DNA of 64,000 nucleotides from an uncultured Acholeplasmatales bacterium (GTDB lineage: Bacteria; Bacillota_I; Bacilli_A; Acholeplasmatales; Anaeroplasmataceae), in assembly GCA_944324805.1 (NCBI GenBank), contig CALUXS010000001.1, positions 1 to 64,000 on the forward strand, given 5' to 3'. Positions 43,594 to 52,601 of this stretch are shown here, piece after piece. The position numbers were made by a program, and so were the translations under genes. How positions within the stretch are numbered: position 1 is the first letter of the stretch; each line of letters starts with the position of its first letter. The notes beneath the pieces were generated by a model. The model was not told the DNA's origin and did not search any database. It saw only the letters and a program-made list of their open reading frames with translations.

Positions 43594-44835
43594 TTATTTA
43601 TTTTTGTTAATACAATAATCTTCAATTTCTTTTGCAACCATTTTGGTAACTGCGACAGCTTCAACAACGGTTTTTGCACCATAAACAACATCACCGGCTG
43701 CAAACACTCCAGGTCTAGTGGTTTCTCCGTTTGAAGTTGTTTGTATCAAACCACGTTGATTTGTATCTATTTCTTTAGAGGTTGACACTATATTAGATTG
43801 TGGACCTTGACCAATAGCGATAATTACAGAAGTAGCAGGAAATTTATATGCGTTTTCATGATCGTTTACATAAACTTTATTTCCACTTTCGTCAGTATTT
43901 TCCTTCACAGGTTCAACAATTATACCATCCTCTTCAATTTTTATAGTATTTAAATAATAGTTCATTTTTATACCATCAATAATGGCTAAATCAAGTTCCT
44001 CTCTACTTGCAGTAACTTCATTTTCGCCTCGGAAGAATATCACGTCTACTGATGCATGTGTTTTTCTTAAAATTGTTCTTGCAGCATCCATAGCTACATT
44101 TCCTGCACCAATAATAACAACTTTATCGCCTAAATTTTGATATGAATCAGGATTTTTTAAATAATCAATAGCAAAATGAACATGTCCTAGTGATTCTCCA
44201 GGTATTCTTAATCTATTAGGACGCCATACACCTGTACCAATAAATATAGCATCATAACCATCTGAGAACATATCATCAATTGTTATACCAGGACCAATAA
44301 GAGTGTTAGGTCTAAATTTTATTCCTAATTCATACATACGCTCTAGTAATTTATCTAGAAGAGCTTTTGGAAGTCTAAACTCAGGAATGCCATAACGAAG
44401 AACACCGCCAATTTTATCTTTAGAATCAATTATTGTTATATTGAAACCTTTTTGGGCTAGAATTATTGCAAGTGTAAGTCCAGCAGGACCTGCACCAATT
44501 ATTCCCACATGATATTTGTTTAAATTATCACGTTTTAAATGAGCTTTTTCTAAATAAAAGCTAGAAATATAATTTTCAACTTCATAGAATTTAATTGGAT
44601 TACCCTTACGATTTAGAACACAATGCCCAGTACAATTTTTCTCATGTGGGCAAATGAGTGAACAAATTGCTGATAATGGATTATTTTCAAATAACATTTC
44701 CCCTGCCTCGTCCATTTTACCATCAAGAAACATTTGCATTATTTCGTTTATTGGTGTATGAACAGGACATCCTTCTTTACATAAAGGCTTTTTACACTTT
44801 AAGCAACGCTTTGCCTCTTCAATGACATCAGTCAT
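43594..44835 (-). CDS. GltD/NfnB-like FAD and NAD(P) oxidoreductase
   Basis: 413 residues. It opens with the cysteine-rich helical domain that holds iron-sulfur clusters (RCLKCKKPLCKEGCPVHTPI, and ICPHEKNCTGHC), then the FAD site VGIIGAGPAGLTLA and the NAD(P) site VVIIGAGNVAMDAAR, ending with GVFAAGDV. This is the small-subunit type of glutamate synthase and related enzymes. No large subunit (GltB) or NfnA-like partner is adjacent, so it may pair with a distant protein. GAGGAGGGG precedes the ATG. Confidence 0.88.
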   Translation of the reverse strand: MTDVIEEAKRCLKCKKPLCKEGCPVHTPINEIMQMFLDGKMDEAGEMLFENNPLSAICSLICPHEKNCTGHCVLNRKGNPIKFYEVENYISSFYLEKAHLKRDNLNKYHVGIIGAGPAGLTLAIILAQKGFNITIIDSKDKIGGVLRYGIPEFRLPKALLDKLLERMYELGIKFRPNTLIGPGITIDDMFSDGYDAIFIGTGVWRPNRLRIPGESLGHVHFAIDYLKNPDSYQNLGDKVVIIGAGNVAMDAARTILRKTHASVDVIFFRGENEVTASREELDLAIIDGIKMNYYLNTIKIEEDGIIVEPVKENTDESGNKVYVNDHENAYKFPATSVIIAIGQGPQSNIVSTSKEIDTNQRGLIQTTSNGETTRPGVFAAGDVVYGAKTVVEAVAVTKMVAKEIEDYCINKNK

Positions 44836-44934
44836 AATTTCCCCTCCTCATAATGATATTATGATAACAAAAAAATAAGAAAATAGAAAGCGTTTTAGTG
44901 ATTTTTTTAAAAAAATTATGGTATCATAATAAAT

Positions 44935-45753
44935 ATGAAACAAGATATATATTTTAAAGTTGAAAAAGAAGAAAGTTTAAGCCTTTTTTTAAAAGAAAAG
45001 CTAACTAGAAAATTTTATAGAAATTTAAAGGGTAAAAATGCAATTGTCCTAGTTAATGATGAAGAAAGGGAATATTATAAAAAAGTTGAAGTTGGAGATG
45101 TTATTCATATCATTTATGATGATTACAAAGAGTCTAATTGGGATTTTGTAGAAGTACCATTAGAAATATTGTATGAAGATGAACATTATTTAGTCGTTAA
45201 TAAGGAACATAATATTCTTTCTATTCCAACAAAATCAGAACCAGTAAGCTTATATCAGCAGGTTTTAACGCACTTAAATGACAAGTTTGCACATATTTCA
45301 TTATTAAATCGATTAGACAAGGAGACCTCTGGATTAGTTTTAATTGCTAAAGATAGATATAGTGCATCTCTATTACAGCCTGTAAAAGAACATATTATAA
45401 GAAAATATGAAGCTTTAGTTGAAGGTACAATAACAAATGACGGAACAATTGATAGTCCAATTGGAAAATGCGATGATTCAAAGATGCGAAAGATTTGTGA
45501 AAATGGGAAAAGTGCTATAACACATTTTAAAGTATTATGCTATAATGAAGAACGAACTAAGTTATCATTGACCCTTGAAACTGGTAGAACACATCAAATT
45601 AGGGTCCACTTAGCTTCTATTGGCCACCCTATTGTTGGAGATTCATTATATGGTGGTCAACCATATTCTCATATGTGTTTGACTAGTGTTTTTTTAAGCT
45701 ATGTAGATCCTTACACAAATGAATTAAAAGAATTTATGATAAAGAGTGATTAA
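44935..45753 (+). CDS. RluA-family pseudouridine synthase
   Basis: 272 residues. The N-terminal part is S4-like, and the catalytic domain has LLNRLDKETSGLVLIAK with the nucleophilic Asp, the later ETGRTHQIRVHLASIGHPIVGD motif. It isomerises uridines in rRNA or tRNA; the site (RluD, RluC or TruC type) is not defined. TVP38 follows almost directly. Confidence 0.92.
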   Translation: MKQDIYFKVEKEESLSLFLKEKLTRKFYRNLKGKNAIVLVNDEEREYYKKVEVGDVIHIIYDDYKESNWDFVEVPLEILYEDEHYLVVNKEHNILSIPTKSEPVSLYQQVLTHLNDKFAHISLLNRLDKETSGLVLIAKDRYSASLLQPVKEHIIRKYEALVEGTITNDGTIDSPIGKCDDSKMRKICENGKSAITHFKVLCYNEERTKLSLTLETGRTHQIRVHLASIGHPIVGDSLYGGQPYSHMCLTSVFLSYVDPYTNELKEFMIKSD

Positions 45754-45756
45754 TGT

Positions 45757-46506
45757 ATGGATGAACAAGTAAAAAAGAGGATAGATAAAAAAAGAATAAT
45801 TATAACAAGTGTAGTATTGTGTATATTTATTGGCGTAATGATTTTTTTAATTGTTAAATTTTGGCCATATCTTATAGGATTACTTAGAGATGATGAAGAG
45901 GTTCGAAATGAACTTATTCAAATCTTAGAATCTAAGGGGAAATGGGCATGGCTTTTATTAATTTTATGCTTAATGATACAAGTTATTTTTGCAATTATAC
46001 CTAATGGAGCCTTTGAAATGATAGCAGGTTTATTTTATGGACCATGGCTAGGTAGTATTATATCATTAGTTGGTTCAACATTAGGATGTATTGTTGTAAT
46101 AATTTTAGTAAGAGCTTTTGGAAAAGGATTTGCTAGCTTATTTGTTAATCTAGAGGATAGCAAAAAATTAGCTTTTTTAAGGGATGAAAAGAGATGTCTT
46201 ATTTTGTTATTTGGTTTTCTTATTATTCCTGGGTTACCAAAAGATTTTGTTGTTTTTTTAGTTCCTTTTACATCTATAAAAATTTGGAAATTTGTTTTAG
46301 TAAATCTATTTGCTAGAGCTCCTGCAACTATTATATCTGCAGTTTTAGGAAATTCCTTAATGACTGGAGATTTCAATTTGGGACTAATTTTAATGGGAAC
46401 ATTTGCATTGATTGGTGTGCTTTGTTTGATATTTAATAAGAAAATAGTGGCCTTTTTCGACAAAAATAATGAAAATAATAATGTAAATAGTGAAAAGATG
46501 GAATAA
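45757..46506 (+). CDS. TVP38/TMEM64 (DedA-like) membrane protein
   Basis: 249 residues with a first helix near 15-38 and a block of four to five helices. The SNARE-associated core is visible in AIIPNGAFEMIAGLFYGPWLG and PGLPKDFVVFLVPFTSI. Related proteins move or flip lipids in the bacterial membrane; the cargo is unknown. GAGTGA precedes the ATG, and a terminator overlaps the 3' end with the stop in its loop. Confidence 0.87.
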   Translation: MDEQVKKRIDKKRIIITSVVLCIFIGVMIFLIVKFWPYLIGLLRDDEEVRNELIQILESKGKWAWLLLILCLMIQVIFAIIPNGAFEMIAGLFYGPWLGSIISLVGSTLGCIVVIILVRAFGKGFASLFVNLEDSKKLAFLRDEKRCLILLFGFLIIPGLPKDFVVFLVPFTSIKIWKFVLVNLFARAPATIISAVLGNSLMTGDFNLGLILMGTFALIGVLCLIFNKKIVAFFDKNNENNNVNSEKME

Positions 46507-46527
46507 AATTTTCCATCTTTTCTTTTA
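46492..46527 (+). terminator. Terminator after TVP38 gene
   Basis: GAAAAGATGGAA (46492-46503) and TTCCATCTTTTC (46511-46522), with the TAA stop in the loop and T-rich DNA after. Confidence 0.8.
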
Positions 46528-46542
46528 TTAGTTGATGGATAG

Positions 46543-46551
46543 TGTTATAAT
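46543..46551 (+). promoter_or_regulatory. Extended -10 promoter of the kinase gene
   Basis: TGTTATAAT at 46543-46551 upstream of the kinase/aminopeptidase pair; the -35 is poor. Confidence 0.5.
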
Positions 46552-46574
46552 TTAATTGAAGGTTGGTGATTTTA

Positions 46575-47189
46575 ATGAAATATATTATTACAATTAGTCG
46601 ACAATATGGTAGTGGTGGTCGTTTTATTGGGCGTGAGTTGGCAAAGCGTCTAGGAATAAATTTTTATGATAATGAGTTATTGGCTAAAGCTGCTGAAGAA
46701 TCAGGTATGAGTAAATCTATCTTTGAAAACTATGATGAAAAGAAGGATGGCTTTTTTAGTGGTATCATCCCTACTAGTTATGGTTTCGATATGTCTATGG
46801 GACAAAAGGTATTTTTAGCTCAATTTGATACTATTAGAAAAATTGCTCAACAAGAATCATGTGTAATTGTTGGTCGTTGCGCTGATTATGTACTTCGTGA
46901 TTTGCCTAATGTAGTATCTGTATTTGTTCATGCTCCATTAGAATCTAGAATGGAAAGAGCTATCAAATATTACGGTGTAGATCCAAAAAAGGCCAAAGAT
47001 ACAGTTTTGAGAATGGATAAAAAGCGTAAGAATTATTACAATTTTTACTCTGATAAGGATTGGGCTAAGGCAGATAGCTATGATTTATGTTTGACATCTG
47101 ATATAGGAATTCAAGAAAGTGTTGATGCTATTAAAACATTTGCTGAACGTAAATTAAAGTTTAAGTTAGAGGAAAATAAGGAAGATTAA
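46575..47189 (+). CDS. Cytidylate kinase-like family protein
   Basis: 204 residues with the P-loop ISRQYGSGGRFIG, the KRLGINFYDNELL segment, and VGRCADYVL. This is the cytidylate-kinase-like family that is distinct from true Cmk. It probably phosphorylates a nucleotide, but the substrate is unclear and true Cmk would be elsewhere. ATG 46575 is behind GGTGAT; an in-frame TTG at 46563 has no better site. The aminopeptidase follows 3 bases after the stop. Confidence 0.85.
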   Translation: MKYIITISRQYGSGGRFIGRELAKRLGINFYDNELLAKAAEESGMSKSIFENYDEKKDGFFSGIIPTSYGFDMSMGQKVFLAQFDTIRKIAQQESCVIVGRCADYVLRDLPNVVSVFVHAPLESRMERAIKYYGVDPKKAKDTVLRMDKKRKNYYNFYSDKDWAKADSYDLCLTSDIGIQESVDAIKTFAERKLKFKLEENKED

Positions 47190-47192
47190 AAG

Positions 47193-48416
47193 ATGGATGA
47201 GAGATTACTAAGAGAATATGCTAAATTAATTGTGAAAAAGGGAGCTAATGTTCAAAAAAATCAATTGACAGTTATTAAAGCACCTATTGAGGTATACCAA
47301 TTTGTACGAATTGTTGTAGAAGAAGCATATAAAGCTGGTGCAGGAGAAGTTATCGTTGATTATATTGATACAGAAAATAATAGAAACGCTTATTTGTATC
47401 AAGAAATAGACAAGTTAAAAGAAGTTCCTGAGTATAAAATTTCTAGGGCTCATTATATAGTTGATAATAGAGCTTGTCATATTTCTTTAACAAGTCCAAA
47501 TTCTGAGGCTTTAAAGGGAGTAGATCCTAAAAAAGTACAAGAGGCTTCTCTTGCAGCTGGTGAAAAGCTAAGCTTTTTACGTAATTATACAATGAACAAT
47601 GATGGACAATGGACAGTAGCAGCTGTCAGTTCACAAATTTGGGCAGATAAAGTTTTTCCTAATGTTCAAAATAATGTTGACTTACTATGGGATGCAATTT
47701 TAAAAGCATGTCATGTTGGTCTTGTTGATACGATTAATGAATGGGAAAAGCATGGGGATAGTATTTTAAATCATGCAAAACTATTAAATGAATTTAATTT
47801 TGAAAAGCTACATTTTAAAAATAGTATAGGCACGGATTTAGAAATATATTTAGCAAAAGAAAATGTCTTTGCAGGGGGAGATGAATATACACCATCTGGA
47901 GTTCGTTTTTCTCCTAATATCCCTACTGAAGAAGTTTTTGGTATGCCATACAAGACTAAAGTAAATGGAAAGGTTGTTGCAACTAAACCATTAAATTATC
48001 AAGGTGGTTTGATAGAAGATTTTTATTTAATTTTCAAGAATGGTATGGTCGTTGAATATGGAGCCAAAAAAGGACAAGATTTACTTAAATCATTGATAGA
48101 ATTTGATGAGGGAAGTAAATATATTGGTGAGGTTGCTTTAATTAGCCATAATTCTCCAATATCTAACATGAACATATTATTCTATAATACTTTATTTGAT
48201 GAAAATGCCTCATGCCATTTAGCTTTGGGTCAAGCTTATTCTATGAATACTAAAAATGGTACAAAATTAACAAAAGAAGAATTGGTTGCTAGAGGTGCTA
48301 ATTTTAGTCATACACATGTTGATTTTATGTTTGGTTCTAGTGATATGAATATTGTTGGTACAAAAGAAAATGGTGAAGAAGTACAAATTTTCGAAAATGG
48401 TAATTTTGTTATTTAA
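47193..48416 (+). CDS. M29-family aminopeptidase
   Basis: 407 residues, the normal size of AmpS/PepS thermophilic-type metallo-aminopeptidases. Metal-ligand regions are visible: NIPTEEVFGMP, LGQAYSMN with the preceding His, and HTHVDFMFGSSDMNI near the C-terminus. It removes N-terminal amino acids from peptides in the cytoplasm. It is co-transcribed with the kinase-like gene. Confidence 0.92.
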   Translation: MDERLLREYAKLIVKKGANVQKNQLTVIKAPIEVYQFVRIVVEEAYKAGAGEVIVDYIDTENNRNAYLYQEIDKLKEVPEYKISRAHYIVDNRACHISLTSPNSEALKGVDPKKVQEASLAAGEKLSFLRNYTMNNDGQWTVAAVSSQIWADKVFPNVQNNVDLLWDAILKACHVGLVDTINEWEKHGDSILNHAKLLNEFNFEKLHFKNSIGTDLEIYLAKENVFAGGDEYTPSGVRFSPNIPTEEVFGMPYKTKVNGKVVATKPLNYQGGLIEDFYLIFKNGMVVEYGAKKGQDLLKSLIEFDEGSKYIGEVALISHNSPISNMNILFYNTLFDENASCHLALGQAYSMNTKNGTKLTKEELVARGANFSHTHVDFMFGSSDMNIVGTKENGEEVQIFENGNFVI

Positions 48417-48456
48417 AAAATATATTAATTTTTAATTCTTATGAATAACATATTTT

Positions 48457-48492
48457 ATAAAAGCCTAGTGAAAAAACACTAGGCTTTTATAT
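48457..48492 (+). terminator. Terminator after the M29 aminopeptidase
   Basis: AAAAGCCTAGTG (48459-48470) and CACTAGGCTTTT (48477-48488). Confidence 0.88.
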
Positions 48493-48546
48493 ATTATCAA
48501 TGTCTAGTTTATAAATTTCATTGACTTTATCTTTTAACCTAGAACA

Positions 48547-48597
48547 ATAAAAAAGATGTTTGTAGATACTAAAACAATTAGCATTTACAAACATCTT
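48547..48597 (-). terminator. Terminator of clpB
   Basis: On the minus strand AAGATGTTTGTA and TACAAACATCTT pair across a 21-base loop and run into a T run (the plus-strand A run at 48548-48554). Confidence 0.82.
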
Positions 48598-48602
48598 ATA
48601 TT

Positions 48603-50714
48603 TTATTTATTTAGCAAAGTCAATTCGTTTCTTAGAATATCAAGGACGTATGGTTTATTTGGAATTATTTCACCTTTTATGATTTTTGTTGCAATAAATG
48701 TTTCAATGTGTTTTGTAATAAAACGTTTGATTGGTCTAGCACCATAGGTAATATCGAATGATTGATTTAAAATCCATTCTTTTAAATTATCTGTGAATGT
48801 TATATTAATATTTTGCTCTAAAAGTCTAACATCTAATTCATGTAGCATTTTAGTAACAATCTTTAATTGTACATCACGATTTAGTGGTTTAAATGTAATT
48901 ATTTCATCAATTCTGTTTAAGAATTCAGGCTTGAAGTATTGCTTCAACAAATTCATAACCTCATTTTCAGATTTATTTTCTAATAATAAATCGCTACCTA
49001 TGTTAGAAGTCATTATAATCAAAGTGTTTTTAAAATCAACGGTTCTACCTTGTGAATCAGTCAATCTACCATCATCAAGTATTTGTAAGAGAATATTAAA
49101 TACATCATGATGTGCCTTTTCAATTTCATCGAATAAGACAATAGAATATGGATTTCTTCTAACTTTTTCAGTCAATTGTCCGCCTTCCTCATATCCAACA
49201 TAACCAGGTGCGCTACCTATTAATTTTGAAACGCTATATTGTTCCATATATTCTGACATATCTAGTCTAACTATGTGATGCTCATCATCGAAAAGAGCAT
49301 CTGCAAGCGACTTGGCTAATTCAGTTTTACCGACACCAGTAGGACCTAGGAATAGGAAAGAACCAATAGGTTTATTTTCATCCTTGATACCAGCTCTTTG
49401 ACGTAAGATTGCATCGCTAACTAATTCAACAGCATTATCTTGGCCAATTACCCTTTCACGTAATGTTTCAGCAAGATTTAGGATTTTTTCTCTTTCTCCT
49501 TGCATTAACTTAGTAATAGGAATATTAGTCCATTTAGAAACGATAGAAGCAATGTCACTTTCATAAACAGTATCTGATATCATTCGATTTTCCTTATTTT
49601 GTTGTTGAAATTCATTAATTTCTTTTTCTAATTCAGGAATTATTTTATATTGAAGCTCAGAGGCACGTTTATAATCTCCATTATTAAATGCTTGATCAAG
49701 TTCAAATTTCTTTTGGTCAAGATTTTTCTTTTGTTCCTTGTAATTACTTAATTCTTTAATTTCTTTTTGCCATTCTTCAGTTAGTTCCTTTTGTTTTTGA
49801 TTTGAATCTTGTAATTCTTTTTCTATAGTTATAAGTCTATCCTTAGATACAGGATCTGATTCTTTTTTAAGAGCCATTTGTTCGATTTTAAGTTGAGCAA
49901 TTTTACGTTCAATATCATCTAGCTCGGTTGGTTTTGAATCTATTTCCATTCTCAAAGAAGCACAAGCTTCATCGATAAGGTCAATTGCTTTATCAGGTAA
50001 AAAACGATCAGTGATATATCTATTAGATAGAGTAGCAGCAGCAACTATAGCATTATCAGTTATATGAACCCCATGATGCATTTCAAAACGCTCTTTGATA
50101 CCACGTAAAATACTGATAGTATCTTCTACAGATGGTTCTTGAACTAAGACTTTTTGGAAACGTCTTTCAAGTGCAGAGTCTTTTTCAATATATTCTCTAT
50201 ATTCTTTAAGAGTAGTAGCACCGATACAATGTAATTCGCCACGGGCAAGCATAGGTTTTAGCATATTACCTGCGTCTAGGGCACCATCAGCCTTACCAGC
50301 ACCAACAATTAGATGGATTTCATCAATGAACATGATGATTTTTCCGTCTGATTCTTTAATTTTGTTTAAAACTGCTTTTAAACGTTCCTCAAATTCACCA
50401 CGGTATTTTGCACCAGCAACTAGCGCACCCATATCTAATTCGTAAATCTCCTTGTCTTTTAATGAAACAGGGACATCGTTAGCTACAATACGTCTTGCTA
50501 AACCTTCAATAATTGCAGTTTTACCGACACCTGGTTCACCTATTAAAACAGGGTTATTTTTAGTTTTACGTGTTAAGATTTTTATAATACGTCTAATTTC
50601 TTCGTCACGTCCTATTACAGGATCGATTTTACCATTACGAGCTAATTCTACAACGTTACGTCCAAATTTTTCTAATACATTTTGATCATTTGCATAATTG
50701 TTTTCTTGTTGCAT
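48603..50714 (-). CDS. clpB: ClpB disaggregase lacking the N-terminal domain
   Basis: 703 residues (full ClpB is about 860). It contains NBD1 with GEPGVGKT (59-66), a middle coiled coil, and NBD2 with GPTGVGKT (about 457-464) and [13 protein letters not shown]. It begins directly before NBD1, so the mobile substrate-binding N-domain is missing, like the short form made from an internal start in E. coli. With DnaK it pulls proteins out of aggregates. AGGAGG precedes the ATG. A CIRCE-type operator overlaps its promoter. Confidence 0.94.
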   Translation of the reverse strand: MQQENNYANDQNVLEKFGRNVVELARNGKIDPVIGRDEEIRRIIKILTRKTKNNPVLIGEPGVGKTAIIEGLARRIVANDVPVSLKDKEIYELDMGALVAGAKYRGEFEERLKAVLNKIKESDGKIIMFIDEIHLIVGAGKADGALDAGNMLKPMLARGELHCIGATTLKEYREYIEKDSALERRFQKVLVQEPSVEDTISILRGIKERFEMHHGVHITDNAIVAAATLSNRYITDRFLPDKAIDLIDEACASLRMEIDSKPTELDDIERKIAQLKIEQMALKKESDPVSKDRLITIEKELQDSNQKQKELTEEWQKEIKELSNYKEQKKNLDQKKFELDQAFNNGDYKRASELQYKIIPELEKEINEFQQQNKENRMISDTVYESDIASIVSKWTNIPITKLMQGEREKILNLAETLRERVIGQDNAVELVSDAILRQRAGIKDENKPIGSFLFLGPTGVGKTELAKSLADALFDDEHHIVRLDMSEYMEQYSVSKLIGSAPGYVGYEEGGQLTEKVRRNPYSIVLFDEIEKAHHDVFNILLQILDDGRLTDSQGRTVDFKNTLIIMTSNIGSDLLLENKSENEVMNLLKQYFKPEFLNRIDEIITFKPLNRDVQLKIVTKMLHELDVRLLEQNINITFTDNLKEWILNQSFDITYGARPIKRFITKHIETFIATKIIKGEIIPNKPYVLDILRNELTLLNK

Positions 50715-50755
50715 AATAATCCTCCTTTTTGTAGCCTTTTATCAACTACACTTAT

Positions 50756-50783
50756 ATTATACTCTTTAAATTGGCACTGTCAA
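50756..50783 (-). promoter_or_regulatory. clpB promoter
   Basis: Minus strand: TTGACA (50783-50778), 16-base spacer, TATAAT (50761-50756). Both hexamers are consensus. Confidence 0.85.
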
Positions 50784-50797
50784 TAGTAGAGTGCCAA
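50771..50797. promoter_or_regulatory. CIRCE-type HrcA operator
   Basis: TTGGCACTG-N9-GAGTGCCAA has the exact 9-9-9 layout of CIRCE (TTAGCACTC-N9-GAGTGCTAA), with a symmetric A-to-G change in each arm and one broken outer pair. It covers the -35 of clpB, so HrcA should block polymerase until heat or misfolded protein titrates GroE. Confidence 0.8.
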
Positions 50798-50820
50798 AAA
50801 AGTAAAAAAGAAAATATTTC

Positions 50821-50849
50821 TTGACTTAAAAGTTTGTATTTGTTATAAT
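50821..50849 (+). promoter_or_regulatory. tRNA-Cys promoter
   Basis: TTGACT (50821-50826), 17-base spacer with TG before the -10, TATAAT (50844-50849). Confidence 0.82.
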
Positions 50850-50862
50850 AAATGAGCGATGT

Positions 50863-50936
50863 GGCCCTGTAGCCAAGTGGTAAGGCGCGGCACTGCAACT
50901 GCCCGATCATCAGTTCGAATCTGTTCGGGGCCTCCA
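50863..50936 (+). tRNA. tRNA-Cys (anticodon GCA)
   Basis: 74 bases with acceptor GGCCCTG/CGGGGCC, anticodon loop CTGCAAC, T-loop TTCGAAT and encoded CCA. The anticodon stem has one mismatch (C27 with C43). It closely resembles Gram-positive tRNA-Cys in the GTAGCCAAGTGGTAAGGC region. Confidence 0.9.
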
Positions 50937-50977
50937 GTCGTCTAAAACGGACAAATTATTTTGTTCGTGTTCATATT

Positions 50978-51024
50978 AAAAGTACTAGGTTAACTTATTT
51001 ATAATTTATCCTAGTACTTTTTTT
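50978..51024 (+). terminator. Terminator after tRNA-Cys
   Basis: AAAGTACTAGG (50979-50989) and CCTAGTACTTT (51010-51020), with seven T residues. Confidence 0.85.
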
Positions 51025-51047
51025 ATTATATAAGATTAAAATAATAA

Positions 51048-51076
51048 TTGTTTTAATCTTATATATATGATATAAT
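51048..51076 (+). promoter_or_regulatory. Promoter of the purine/molybdoenzyme operon
   Basis: TTGTTT (51048-51053), 17-base spacer, TATAAT (51071-51076). It starts transcription about 10 bases before the aptamer. Confidence 0.75.
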
Positions 51077-51092
51077 CGCCCTTGTGAAAAGT

Positions 51093-51161
51093 AATTCGTA
51101 TAATTGCCCTAAAATGGTGGGAAAGTCTCTACGCTATGGCCTATCTATAGCACTACGAATT
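51093..51161 (+). promoter_or_regulatory. Purine riboswitch, guanine-type
   Basis: A 69-base aptamer aligns one-to-one with known purine riboswitches. P1 is AATTCGTA/TACGAATT. J1/2 carries TATAAT. L2 ends in ATGG. J2/3 is GTCTCTA, with the ligand-contacting U47 and U51 kept and U48 changed to C. C74 in J3/1 (51153), which sets guanine/hypoxanthine/xanthine over adenine, is present. The L2-L3 pair U34-A65 is swapped to A34-U65, a compensating change, while L3 position 60 is G. P2 has a U31:U39 mismatch as in other members. A purine permease gene follows. Confidence 0.82.
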
Positions 51162-51181
51162 CAAATTGAATTTATTTTTTT
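51158..51181 (+). terminator. Weak terminator overlapping the riboswitch P1 helix
   Basis: AATTC (51158-51162) and GAATT (51168-51172) form a short stem followed by seven T residues (51175-51181). The 5' arm is also the 3' strand of the aptamer P1 helix, so both cannot form together. Confidence 0.5.
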
Positions 51182-51233
51182 GTGTAGTGAGGCTTCAATT
51201 ACTTTTTATCATAATATTTTAAGGAGAGTAACT

Positions 51234-52601
51234 ATGCAAAAGAAGAACTTTTTTAGCAATGCTTCTAGAGATAATATTTATTGTCTAGAAGGATTAGTGC
51301 CTTTACAAGATGCAATTCCTTTAGGAATACAGCATATCTTGGCGATGTTTTTAGGTAACATTTCCCCATTATTAATAATCTTTGGCTTATTACCAGGAAT
51401 AGATATGGGAACAAGAACAATTTTAATTCAAAACTCAATGTTTGTAGCAGCACTTGTTACTTTAATCCAGCTTTATCCGATATGGAAAGTCGGTGCTGGT
51501 TTACCAATTGTAATGGGGACAAGCTCAGGTTTTATTGGAACTGCGAAAGCTATTGCCAATCAATATGGATATGCAACTATTATGGGTGCTAGCTTAATTG
51601 GTTCAATTTTTGAAATAATAATGGGCTTTTTCATTAAGCCTTTAAGAAAATTATTCCCACCTATTGTAACTAGTTTAGTTATTATATCAATTGGTTTATC
51701 TTTACTGCCAGTTGGAATTCAATATTTTGGTGGTGGTTCAGGAGCCGCTGATTTTGGTTCATGGAAGCATTTGTTAGTAGGCTCTGTTGTTATTTTAACT
51801 ATTATTGTCTTAAAACAATTTAAAGGCTTTATAAACGTTGCATCAATTTTAATTGGAATTGTTGTAGGATATATTTTGGCAATTTGCTTAGGAATGGTTG
51901 ATTTTAGTCCTGTTGCAGATGCTAGTTGGTTTGCATTACCAAGACCTTTTATTATGGGATTTGAGTTCAAATGGGAAGCAATATTACCTATGTGTATTAT
52001 GTTTATTGCCACTACAGTTGAAACAATTGGTGATACTTCAGGTATTACAAATGGTGGTTTAGGTCGTGAGGCAACTAATAAAGAGTTAACTGGTTCAGTT
52101 CTTGCAGATGGAGCTGGTTCATTAATTGCTTCATGCTTTGGTGTTTTACCTAACACAAGTTTTAGTCAAAATGTTGGTCTAGTTACTACTACAAAAGTAG
52201 TTAATAAATTTGTTGTATTGATGGGAGCTATTTTCCTTTTATTAATGGGCTTTTTTCCAAAAGTAAGTGCCATTTTTACAGCAATGCCTCAATCAGTTTT
52301 AGGTGGTGCTGCCGTAATAATGTTTGCAATGATTTTTGTTAGCGGTTTACAATCACTATTAAAAGTAGAGTTGAATGCACGTAATTCGCTTATAATTGCA
52401 TTATCATTAGGTTTAGGAATTGGTATAGGAAACGTTCCTAGTGTCCTAGATCAATTACCTGATTGGGTTGGTACTGTTTTTGCCCAAAATGGTATTATAA
52501 TGGTTTTTGTTATTGCTACTGTTTGCAATTTAGTATTTCCAAAGTCAAAAGAAGATGTTGAAGAAAAAAATATAGAAGAAGATAAGAAGATTGATAACTA
52601 A
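51234..52601 (+). CDS. NCS2 family purine (xanthine/guanine/uracil-type) permease
   Basis: 455 residues and about 13-14 helices. It imports purine bases such as xanthine, guanine or hypoxanthine with H+. Seen are the QHILAMFLGN motif early, VMGTSSGFIGTAKAIA, VETIGDTSGITNGGLGRE (the substrate region) and NTSFSQNVGLV. ATG 51234 lies behind AAGGAGAG; upstream in-frame codons belong to the riboswitch leader. It leads a nine-gene operon. Confidence 0.9.
   Translation: MQKKNFFSNASRDNIYCLEGLVPLQDAIPLGIQHILAMFLGNISPLLIIFGLLPGIDMGTRTILIQNSMFVAALVTLIQLYPIWKVGAGLPIVMGTSSGFIGTAKAIANQYGYATIMGASLIGSIFEIIMGFFIKPLRKLFPPIVTSLVIISIGLSLLPVGIQYFGGGSGAADFGSWKHLLVGSVVILTIIVLKQFKGFINVASILIGIVVGYILAICLGMVDFSPVADASWFALPRPFIMGFEFKWEAILPMCIMFIATTVETIGDTSGITNGGLGREATNKELTGSVLADGAGSLIASCFGVLPNTSFSQNVGLVTTTKVVNKFVVLMGAIFLLLMGFFPKVSAIFTAMPQSVLGGAAVIMFAMIFVSGLQSLLKVELNARNSLIIALSLGLGIGIGNVPSVLDQLPDWVGTVFAQNGIIMVFVIATVCNLVFPKSKEDVEEKNIEEDKKIDN

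Noticed and set aside
44889-44902. Second cre site before the RluA-type gene (AGAAAGCGTTTTAG)
   Set aside because: Only about 11 of 14 positions match and the 3' half is poor; it is not enough to call.
46035-46463. Long minus-strand frame inside the TVP38 gene
   Set aside because: It lies fully within a well-supported gene, has low-complexity composition and no ribosome binding site.
48793-49110. Plus-strand frame inside clpB
   Set aside because: It is a shadow of clpB without a start signal.
50947-50972. Hairpin CGGACAAA/TTTGTTCG after tRNA-Cys as a regulatory RNA
   Set aside because: It lacks any family signature and sits before the real terminator; it is probably just 3' trailer sequence of the tRNA transcript.
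51084-51233. N-terminal extension of the purine permease reading through the leader
   Set aside because: It would place 50 residues in the riboswitch. The structured leader and the AAGGAGAG site before ATG 51234 fix the start there.
51719-52156. Minus-strand frame of 145 codons inside the NCS2 permease gene
   Set aside because: It is the reverse reading of a recognised membrane protein gene and has no own signals.
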